Under the pieces are notes generated by a model that worked only from the letters and a program-made list of their open reading frames with translations, made no database searches and was not told the DNA's origin. A stretch of DNA of 63,175 nt. Origin: JAPLDP01 sp964628285 (GTDB lineage: Bacteria; Bacteroidota; Bacteroidia; Bacteroidales; JAGONC01). Location of the stretch: assembly GCA_964628285.1 (NCBI GenBank), contig CAZVNP010000014.1:1-63175 (forward strand). Direction: 5' to 3'. Of this stretch, positions 1-5,989 are shown in pieces. The position numbers and the translations under genes are program-made. Positions within the stretch are counted from its first letter, which is position 1. Every line of letters starts with the position of its first letter.

Positions 1-1
1 T

Positions 2-46
2 GTAAAGATCATTGAAAAAGCACGAGATAATGGAATTCGCCTCTGA
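2..46 (+). CDS. Possible 3' end of an upstream gene
   Basis: An open frame enters from the left edge and ends at TGA 44-46, giving a C-terminal tail VKIIEKARDNGIRL. It is too short to assign to a family. It is listed only because the codons look coding-like and because the next likely start (90) lies shortly after it. It could equally be chance. Confidence 0.25.
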   Translation, partial: VKIIEKARDNGIRL

Positions 47-89
47 TGTGCCCTATGTACCTATTTGGTAAAAAGAAAGAGATTAGCGA

Positions 90-272
90 ATGGAAAAGAA
101 TATTACTTATTTTCTGGGAGCCGGGGCAAGCTATAATGTTGAAATAACAAGAATATTGGAAAGTTTGACATGTTCATTTAGTTTTCAAAGAAAAGGAAGA
201 TACCAGGAAATACTTTTTAGTGGGGAGTACCTCAAAAAAAAGTGGGGAGCTATTGCCAATTTTAGTAGGTAA
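90..272 (+). pseudogene. Truncated SIR2-like NAD-binding domain protein (N-terminal fragment)
   Basis: The 60-residue frame begins MEKNITYFLGAGASYN, which is the typical start of SIR2-like domain proteins: a beta strand followed by the glycine-rich GAGAS nucleotide-binding loop. Such proteins are normally several hundred residues, and many act in anti-phage NAD depletion. Here the similarity stops after about residue 20. The following DNA is low-complexity and carries the 8-mer GTGGGGAG three times (about 221, 241 and 306). I read this as the 5' remnant of a deleted gene. The family call rests on the short motif only. Confidence 0.5.
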
Positions 273-506
273 AGAGAAGAAAAAGGGGGAAGCTCAGGAA
301 AATTTAGTGGGGAGTTAAATGATCAGATAATACGATGATATTGTTCTCTCATTCGATAATGCTGATACTTTTTTTCAAAAATTACATTAATATTTAAACC
401 AAATATTGATCGAAGATGTCAAATCGTTACGTTTTCTCAACTTAATCTGAGCCTGGCTTGACTTGATATTGTTTAATTTGTTAGCTTTGTAACAAATTTC
501 AGATCA

Positions 507-713
507 ATGGATTTAGATAAAATAAAACAAGATAAGATTAAGGAGGCTGAAAAGCTTTACAAAAAAATAGGTTTGGAAAATCATATGGAATACCCTGACC
601 CAAAGGATATGCTAAAACAATCTCCTTTACCACAGGAAAATCAATTTAAGGATCAGAAATTTCATTGGACCCGCCTTTCCATTAATTCCAATTTTGGTTG
701 TATAGTTGAATAA
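507..713 (+). CDS. Small hypothetical protein, 68 aa
   Basis: I do not recognise this ORF. It is highly charged at the N-terminus (Lys/Asp/Glu-rich, probably helical over residues 1-25), with a Pro-rich middle. Its TAA ends only 2 bp before the ATG of the ClpP-fold protein at 716, so the two could be co-translated. It could be a small partner of that protein or the tail of a decayed gene. The region upstream (273-506) is AT-rich and shows no other gene. Confidence 0.4.
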   Translation: MDLDKIKQDKIKEAEKLYKKIGLENHMEYPDPKDMLKQSPLPQENQFKDQKFHWTRLSINSNFGCIVE

Positions 714-715
714 GC

Positions 716-1615
716 ATGCCGACCTGGAATGACATCCTCAAGGAGATCGGTGCTCAACCCAATGGCTTTGATCATGTACGAAGAAAGCATCTGGCTGATC
801 TTGCCGCTTTAACCGGACGGAATCTCATTGTTTATTATTCAGGCTGGCTCCAAAAGGGTAACCTTGCGCAACATGGATTCAGATTCGATATTGTCGATTC
901 GGATAAAATGGGATTCATGTCTACAATCAAAGGATTGGACAGATCGAGAGGGCTTGATTTGATCTTACATACACCAGGTGGTCCAATAGGTGCAACCGAA
1001 TCGATTGTTCATTACCTCAAATCAATGTTCGGAAATGATATCCGGGCTATCATTCCTCAAATAGCTATGTCGGCAGGAACTATGATCGCATGCTCCTGCA
1101 AAGAAATAATCATGGGGAAGCATTCAAATCTTGGCCCTATCGATCCGCAGATAAATGGTATTCCTACCCATGGAATCATTGAAGAATTTGAAAGAGCTAA
1201 AAAAGAAATTGCGGCTGATCCTAAAACGATCCCTGTTTGGCAGACCATATTATCAAGATACAATCCTACACTTATCGGGGAATGCGAAAAGGCCATCACC
1301 TGGTCTGAATCTATCGTTGAAGACTGGCTAAAAACGAACATGTTTGAAAATGAGCCAGATAAAGATGAAATTGTTTCGGCTATTATTTCAGAACTGGCCA
1401 GTCATGCTTTAACCCTTTCCCATGACCGCCATATTCCGACGGAAATTCTTAAAGACAAACTCGGACTGAAAATTCTGATGTTGGAGTCTGATCCGGAACT
1501 TCAGGATAAAGTATTGAGTGTTCATCATTCCTGTATTATTACCCTTACCCAAACACCTTCGTACAAGATTATCGAGAACCACGAAGGTAAGGCATTCATA
1601 CAACTGATTGGTTAA
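716..1615 (+). CDS. SDH-type serine protease, ClpP/SppA fold
   Basis: This 299-residue protein resembles the 'serine dehydrogenase proteinase' (SDH) family, ClpP/SppA-fold serine proteases. The crotonase-like core is visible: LHTPGGPIGATE (about residues 85-95) forms the oxyanion region, and AMSAGTM places the likely nucleophile at Ser119. HSNLGPIDPQ follows at about 136-145, the signature after the active site. No signal peptide or membrane segment precedes the core, so it is probably cytoplasmic. The substrate is unknown. It sits 2 bp after a 68-residue ORF and just upstream of a toxin-antitoxin pair, in AT-rich accessory DNA. Confidence 0.75.
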   Translation: MPTWNDILKEIGAQPNGFDHVRRKHLADLAALTGRNLIVYYSGWLQKGNLAQHGFRFDIVDSDKMGFMSTIKGLDRSRGLDLILHTPGGPIGATESIVHYLKSMFGNDIRAIIPQIAMSAGTMIACSCKEIIMGKHSNLGPIDPQINGIPTHGIIEEFERAKKEIAADPKTIPVWQTILSRYNPTLIGECEKAITWSESIVEDWLKTNMFENEPDKDEIVSAIISELASHALTLSHDRHIPTEILKDKLGLKILMLESDPELQDKVLSVHHSCIITLTQTPSYKIIENHEGKAFIQLIG

Positions 1616-1684
1616 TAATGCCTTATATCTTACAAAACAAAATATCCTGAAAACGTCTATACCTATTCTAAAAAACTACCTGCT

Positions 1685-1819
1685 ATGTTGTACAAAAAGA
1701 TGGAAGTGCAGTGCTACTTAAAAGAACAAAAGTACAAGGGAACAGAATTTTCAAAAATCATCGGGAAATGGCCCGGCGATGAAAGCATCGAGGAGTTGCT
1801 TCGACAACTTAGGAAATGA
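1685..1819 (+). CDS. Probable antitoxin of the PIN-domain toxin
   Basis: A short frame ends with FSKIIGKWPGDESIEELLRQLRK. This fits the C-terminal toxin-binding tail of antitoxins paired with PIN toxins (I..W.GDE..EELL..L). Its TGA (1817-1819) overlaps the toxin ATG (1816) in a 4-bp ATGA, typical of coupled TA operons. The ATG at 1685 gives 44 aa, but the frame is open back to 1619 without another ATG. Either a non-ATG start adds up to 22 residues, or the N-terminus was shifted out of frame from the ATG at 1618. Too short for a normal DNA-binding domain from 1685. Confidence 0.6.
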   Translation: MLYKKMEVQCYLKEQKYKGTEFSKIIGKWPGDESIEELLRQLRK

Positions 1820-2259
1820 ATTATCTCCTGAATACATCCATACTACTCCATCTTTTCAGGAACTCCCCTAAAGTAGAATTCCTAAAGACTACAATTTCTT
1901 CAGATTCCACTAATATTGTAAAGATTTCCATTGTATCTCAAGCTGAACTCCTATCAATTGGAAGACAAAATAGATGGGGCGATCGTAAAATTAAGGATCT
2001 TATAAAATTGATTCATGAATTTCTCATTATACCAATTGATAATGAGGAAATTGTAATGAAGTATGCCGAAATCGATGCATACAGCCAGGGCAAATTGAAG
2101 CACCAACCTTTACCAAAAGGATTGACAGCCCGAAATATGGGAAAAAATGACCTGTGGATTGCTGCCACGGCTTCATTGACAAATTCTATTTTAGTAAGCA
2201 CAGATCATGATTTTAGCCATTTAAGAAATACATTCCTATCGCTTGAACTAATCGATTAA
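1816..2259 (+). CDS. VapC-like PIN-domain toxin with altered active site
   Basis: This 147-residue protein has the PIN RNase layout: MNYLLNTSILLHL at the N-terminus, AELLSIG (Glu44), KNDLWIAATA (Asp112), and VSTDHDF (Asp130/Asp132). PIN domains use three or four acidic residues to bind Mg2+ and cut RNA. The first, invariant Asp (LLDTN in most VapC proteins) is Asn6 here, and the following Asn is Ser8. The codon is AAT, a single-base change from GAT. The toxin may be inactive or weakened. It is coupled to the upstream antitoxin by an ATGA overlap. Confidence 0.75.
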   Translation: MNYLLNTSILLHLFRNSPKVEFLKTTISSDSTNIVKISIVSQAELLSIGRQNRWGDRKIKDLIKLIHEFLIIPIDNEEIVMKYAEIDAYSQGKLKHQPLPKGLTARNMGKNDLWIAATASLTNSILVSTDHDFSHLRNTFLSLELID

Positions 2260-2503
2260 AATGACAACACGGGGGATGACAATCCTTTACATGAAGTATT
2301 TATTTTATACCTCTATTTATTCCGGAATACCAGCCTTTTTATAATGAGAAAAATGAATATGATAATTTAAATTAGGGCTATCATTTCGGTATATTCATGT
2401 CGAGTCAACCTGCTATTCCGGCATTTACAGCTCTTAATTTTTCCTTTATTCAACCATAATAGATTAACATATCACCTGGATTTTTTAATATTGTATAAAA
2501 ATA

Positions 2504-2536
2504 TTTGCTTTTTGTGATTGGAAAATTGTATATTTA
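2504..2536 (+). promoter_or_regulatory. Bacteroidota-type promoter for the T9SS gene
   Basis: TTTG at 2504-2507 and TATATTTA at 2529-2536 are separated by 21 bp, one mismatch from the phylum consensus TTTG-N19-21-TAnnTTTG. Transcription would start near 2543, leaving a leader of about 120 nt before the ATG at 2663. The rest of the 2260-2662 gap is AT-rich and shows nothing else. Confidence 0.4.
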
Positions 2537-2662
2537 CAGTACAAAAAGACAGGTTATTCATTTAAAACTTAGTTCCTTATTTTATTCCCGATTTTTAAAT
2601 GGAATACAGACAATTGTATAATCCGAATAAGTAATTGCATGTCAAATTTTAAATCATAAATT

Positions 2663-3544
2663 ATGAAGGCAATTTTTATCCCATTATTGTTCCTGTATTT
2701 AGGCTTTGGCGTTCAAACAGACCCTCCTCAAGGCAAAGAGGATTTGCAGAACCGGTCCAATTTTACATTACTATGTATTCCTAACGGAGGTTGTCCTGAC
2801 AGTTCCTCCGTAGGTTGTTCCGGAACGGTTTGGCCTAGTGGAATTTTCTTTACATCAATTGATCCTATGTATTTCTATGTGGCTTACGAATTCCCGGATT
2901 TACCAGGTGATTACATAGTCATAGGAGTCGCTTTCCAGAATTATTTTGGTGTTGATACAAGTGGTCCCTTACCTGCTTTTTTCGAACTTACTTTTAAACC
3001 AAAACCAACAATAATAACCGGAAGTGTGACTTTAATAGGAGGCCAGGGCAGTATTGACGAAGTAATGATACAAGCTGACACATTGTCGTACACTCAACCC
3101 GATGCAACTGGTAATTATAGCTTAACCATTGACTTAAATAATATTTTCACTCCTATTCAAATTCCTGTAACAGCGAGTTTAAGCGGTTATACCAGTTCGA
3201 CAATCAATGATATAGAAATAATCGGCAACGATACTATTAAAGATATCAATTTCGAATTATATTATCTCACCGGTATAGATCACAATTCAGCAGGCAATTA
3301 TAAATTTTATCCAAATCCAACACATGACAATATAATAATAGAATGCAATTCATCTCGTTCAGATGAAATAACCGTGAGTTTGCTTGATTTTAATGGCAGG
3401 ATTATTTTTCAGGACTTAAAAAAGGCTTTGACAACCGGGTCTAATTCGTTTGAGATCAACCTTTCCGGCATAGAACCCGGAATATATCTATTGAATTCCA
3501 AAAACAAAGATGGTTATACTACTAAAAAAATCATCATAAATTAA
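2663..3544 (+). CDS. Secreted protein with regulatory-like beta domain and T9SS sorting domain
   Basis: This 293-residue protein starts with a signal peptide (MKAIFIPLLFLYLGFG). A Cys-containing N-terminal region follows, including CIPNGGCPDSSSVGCSG at about residues 38-54. Residues about 113-200 (ITGSVTLIGG, TGNYSLTI, ASLSGYTSS) look like a carboxypeptidase-regulatory-like beta-sandwich. The C-terminus from about 216 (YKFYPNPTHD to the final KKIIIN) is a type A T9SS sorting domain, which directs export and cell-surface attachment. The function of the N-terminal region is unknown. The gene is AT-rich compared with the core. Confidence 0.8.
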   Translation: MKAIFIPLLFLYLGFGVQTDPPQGKEDLQNRSNFTLLCIPNGGCPDSSSVGCSGTVWPSGIFFTSIDPMYFYVAYEFPDLPGDYIVIGVAFQNYFGVDTSGPLPAFFELTFKPKPTIITGSVTLIGGQGSIDEVMIQADTLSYTQPDATGNYSLTIDLNNIFTPIQIPVTASLSGYTSSTINDIEIIGNDTIKDINFELYYLTGIDHNSAGNYKFYPNPTHDNIIIECNSSRSDEITVSLLDFNGRIIFQDLKKALTTGSNSFEINLSGIEPGIYLLNSKNKDGYTTKKIIIN

Positions 3545-3577
3545 AAAGTAAAACACCTGATAATTAATCTTTTATTT

Positions 3578-3615
3578 GACCCTCAGCAGCTGAAGATGCT
3601 GGTCTTGTTTTATTT
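3578..3615 (+). terminator. Possible intrinsic terminator after the T9SS gene
   Basis: CAGCA (3584-3588) pairs with TGCTG (3597-3601), and the outer GAC (3578-3580) pairs with GTC (3602-3604) across a small bulge. A T-rich stretch (TTGTTTTATTT) follows. It lies 35 bp after the stop codon at 3544. The stem is short, so this is a moderate call. Confidence 0.4.
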
Positions 3616-3709
3616 GGAAACGAATTATTGAATTTTTCAATCTAGCAGGGATAATTTCATGAAAAGTAATAATGAAGTATTAATGAAGAAAAATTAAAGA
3701 AAGTGATCT

Positions 3710-4285
3710 ATGTCATTAAAGCCTCCTAAATATGTTGATACTGTGCGTCGATTGATATACTGGCAATATGCACAACTTATTGCCAAGTCTGCAGGTTTTG
3801 AGAACAATTATGGATTCACTGTTTCCAGATATAAAAAACTAGAATCGGGAGAGATGAACTGGTCTTCATCAATAAGAGATTATGAGAAGGATTTTGAAAA
3901 AGGAAGAGTATGTGTTTATTGCGGAGGAAAAGAAAATATATGTATTGATCATATAATTCCGATATCAAGAGCCGGCGTTGATCAAAGGATCGTTAATTTA
4001 TTAGATTCATCAGATAATTGTGTGTTTGCATGTAAGCATTGCAATTCAAAAAAAAGTGATAAAGATATATTTGAATGGTATAGTGCAGAACATATAGACG
4101 AAATACCAAAACTTGCTCTTTCTAAATTTCTAAAATTATCTTATCGTATTCATGAAATGCAGGGAACACTTGATTTAAAGGATCCAAATATGGATGGCGT
4201 TCTTGATATTAATGATTTAGGAGTTGTCATTACCAGCTTAATTGCAAAAATTTCCGATAAAGCAAAAAGCAGGAAAGAGACCTAA
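3710..4285 (+). CDS. HNH endonuclease family protein
   Basis: This 191-residue protein has an HNH nuclease core: CVYCGG (about 68-73), then IDHIIPIS with the catalytic His (about 82-89), a NLL segment, and ACKHCNSKKSD closing the zinc site (CxxC twice). HNH proteins nick or cut DNA, and serve in defence, phage and intron functions. The N-terminal 60 residues are basic and aromatic (VDTVRRLIYWQYAQLIAKSAG) and unassigned. The C-terminal tail carries DPNMDGVLDINDL, which matches the spacing of a dockerin-like or EF-hand calcium loop. No partner methylase or helicase is next to it. Confidence 0.75.
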   Translation: MSLKPPKYVDTVRRLIYWQYAQLIAKSAGFENNYGFTVSRYKKLESGEMNWSSSIRDYEKDFEKGRVCVYCGGKENICIDHIIPISRAGVDQRIVNLLDSSDNCVFACKHCNSKKSDKDIFEWYSAEHIDEIPKLALSKFLKLSYRIHEMQGTLDLKDPNMDGVLDINDLGVVITSLIAKISDKAKSRKET

Positions 4286-4402
4286 AATATTATATAGGAA
4301 TTAATTATAAGTAATTCTGAAAAAGACCTTCGCCTAATCATCAGATGTTCATTTGGCGAGCACCATCAGTAGTCATCCATTGAAAGTCGGCAGTCAAAAA
4401 CA

Positions 4403-4521
4403 GGTCTTGGGGTCTACAGGTCGGCAGGTCTCCGGGCCCGGCCATCGGTCATCGCTCAATCGTTCAATCGTTCAATCGCGCAATTTCTTTCCTCTCCCTC
4501 TCCCCCTCCTGACTGCCGACC
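4403..4521 (+). repeat. Octamer array plus left inverted repeat of the AAA+ ATPase unit
   Basis: Positions 4403-4434 are four octamers (GGTCTTGG, GGTCTACA, GGTCGGCA, GGTCTCCG). Positions 4441-4480 are five octamers ending CAATCGTT, CAATCGTT, CAATCGCG. A pyrimidine tract (about 4485-4508) and CTGACTGCCGAC follow. The stretch 4440-4521 reappears in reverse complement at 5828-5909, on the other side of the ATPase gene, with an indel of exactly one heptamer. The 4286-4670 gap otherwise holds no gene; the frame at 4353-4622 only crosses these repeats. Confidence 0.8.
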
Positions 4522-4609
4522 CCGCGTTCACTTCGTTCCGCAGGACAGGCTGCCAACTGCCCGGCCGCTCCCGAACTCTTAAACCGGAGGAGGATTTTAA
4601 ATTATCATT

Positions 4610-4645
4610 TTTTGCGCTTTAAATCGCAAAATTAATATTAATTTT
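4610..4645 (+). promoter_or_regulatory. Promoter with operator-like dyad for the AAA+ ATPase gene
   Basis: TAATTTTG at 4638-4645 is a perfect -7 element (TAnnTTTG). TTTG at 4611-4614 could serve as -33, although the 23-bp spacing is longer than usual. A perfect 7-bp dyad TTTTGCG / CGCAAAA (4610-4616 and 4624-4630, 7-nt loop) lies across the spacer, where a repressor could block polymerase. The gene starts at 4671, so the leader would be about 20 nt. Confidence 0.45.
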
Positions 4646-4670
4646 GCGGGAATTATCGAAAAAATAAGTT

Positions 4671-5804
4671 ATGATTTCCCGGCTACTGAAAAGCAATTTA
4701 TTAGAGCATATAGCTGATAATAAGGCCTTAATCATTTTTGGCCCGAGGCAGTGCGGCAAGACCACACTGATAAATGACCTGATGAATGATTTACAGGATC
4801 CCCGGCAATATTGGAACGGTGATGACTTCACCGTGAGAGCATCGCTTGAAAATGCATCCATAGCATCTCTGAAAAGGCTGACTGCCGGTTTACGCTATCT
4901 CTTCATCGACGAAGCGCAGCGGATAGAGAACATCGGCCTGTGTATCAAAATGATGGTCGATAATATTCCTGACCTTAAGGTAATCGCGACAGTATCTTCG
5001 GCTTTTGAACTGAGTAACCGTCTTACAGAACCTATGACGGGACGAAGGTGGGAATATCTGCTTTTGCCTCTCTCATTCAAAGAAATGGTCTTATATCACA
5101 GCCTTATGACCGAGAACAGTTTGCTTGATCACCGGTTGATTTACGGTTACTATCCGGAAGTCGTCACCAACCCCGAAAATGAAATACAACTCCTGAAACA
5201 GTTGGCCGACAGTTATCTTTATAAAGACATCCTGATGTGGGAAAGGATTCTCAAACCCGAAAAGCTGGAGAAACTGGTCCAGGCATTGGCTTTTCAGATT
5301 GGCAATGAGGTATCATACCATGAGTTGGGTCAGATCACAGGATTGGACAACCAAACGGTGGAGCGTTATACCGGTCTTCTGGAAAAAGCATTCATCGTGT
5401 TCCGTTTGAGCTCGCTAAGCCGCAACCTCAGAAACGAGCTAAAGAAAAGCCGCAAGATCTATTTTTATGACAACGGCCTTAGAAATGCTGTCATAAATGC
5501 CTTCAATCCTTTAAACCTGCGCAATGATGCGGGCGCTCTTTGGGAAAATTTCATGGTTAGCGAAAGGTACAAATATATCACAACCCATAATTATTATTGT
5601 AACCGTTTCTTCTGGCGCACCACCGCACAACAGGAAGTCGATTATATCGAAGAAAAAGACGGAAGGCTTTATGCCTTTGAGTTCAAGTGGGGTCAGACCT
5701 CCCGGAAAAAAGTGCCGAAGACCTTTTCGGATGCCTATCCCGGCTCAAAAGTGAAGATCATCACGCAGGAGAATTTTACGGAGGTATTGGGAGTTGATGT
5801 TTGA
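4671..5804 (+). CDS. AAA+ ATPase with DUF4143 domain
   Basis: This 377-residue protein has the layout of the large AAA_14/DUF4143 family. The Walker A loop is GPRQCGKT (24-31), Walker B is LFIDEAQ (77-83), and an Arg-rich sensor region (TGRR) lies near 123. The second half is the DUF4143 region, ending in a nuclease-like fold (VDYIEEKDGRLYAFEFKW). The biochemical role of this family is unsettled; it is common and often mobile or multi-copy in Bacteroidota and archaea. The gene is alone between two converging arms of an inverted repeat and has its own promoter, which looks like a self-contained cassette. Confidence 0.85.
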   Translation: MISRLLKSNLLEHIADNKALIIFGPRQCGKTTLINDLMNDLQDPRQYWNGDDFTVRASLENASIASLKRLTAGLRYLFIDEAQRIENIGLCIKMMVDNIPDLKVIATVSSAFELSNRLTEPMTGRRWEYLLLPLSFKEMVLYHSLMTENSLLDHRLIYGYYPEVVTNPENEIQLLKQLADSYLYKDILMWERILKPEKLEKLVQALAFQIGNEVSYHELGQITGLDNQTVERYTGLLEKAFIVFRLSSLSRNLRNELKKSRKIYFYDNGLRNAVINAFNPLNLRNDAGALWENFMVSERYKYITTHNYYCNRFFWRTTAQQEVDYIEEKDGRLYAFEFKWGQTSRKKVPKTFSDAYPGSKVKIITQENFTEVLGVDV

Positions 5805-5818
5805 GCACCAGGGGTATT

Positions 5819-5909
5819 CAGTCGTCAGTCGGCAGTCGTCAGTCAGGGAGGGGGAGAGGGGAGAGGAAGAAAATTGCACGATTATGCGATTGAACGATGG
5901 CCGATGGCC
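5819..5909 (+). repeat. Heptamer array and right inverted repeat of the AAA+ ATPase unit
   Basis: Starting 15 bp after the ATPase stop, four heptamers (CAGTCGT, CAGTCGG, CAGTCGT, CAGTCAG; 5819-5846) lead into a purine tract. Octamer-spaced TTGCACGA, TTATGCGA, TTGAACGA follow, ending in CCGATGGCC (5901-5909). Positions 5828-5909 are the inverted counterpart of 4440-4521. Confidence 0.8.
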
Positions 5910-5940
5910 GCAGTCCTGTTCCACCAACCCACCCTCACCC

Positions 5941-5989
5941 AACTGACGACTGATGACTGACGACTACTAACTGTCAACTGCCAACTGAC
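5941..5989 (-). repeat. Seven-unit heptamer array overlapping the aconitase 3' end
   Basis: Seven exact 7-bp steps (AACTGAC, GACTGAT, GACTGAC, GACTACT, AACTGTC, AACTGCC, AACTGAC) run from 5941 to 5989. They are the reverse complement of the CAGTCGT-type array at 5819, so the two face each other between the converging genes. The aconitase stop codon (5974-5976) lies inside this array. Confidence 0.8.

Noticed and set aside
4353..4622. 89-residue ORF before the AAA+ gene
   Set aside because: It is translated entirely from octamer arrays, the pyrimidine tract and the inverted repeat arm.
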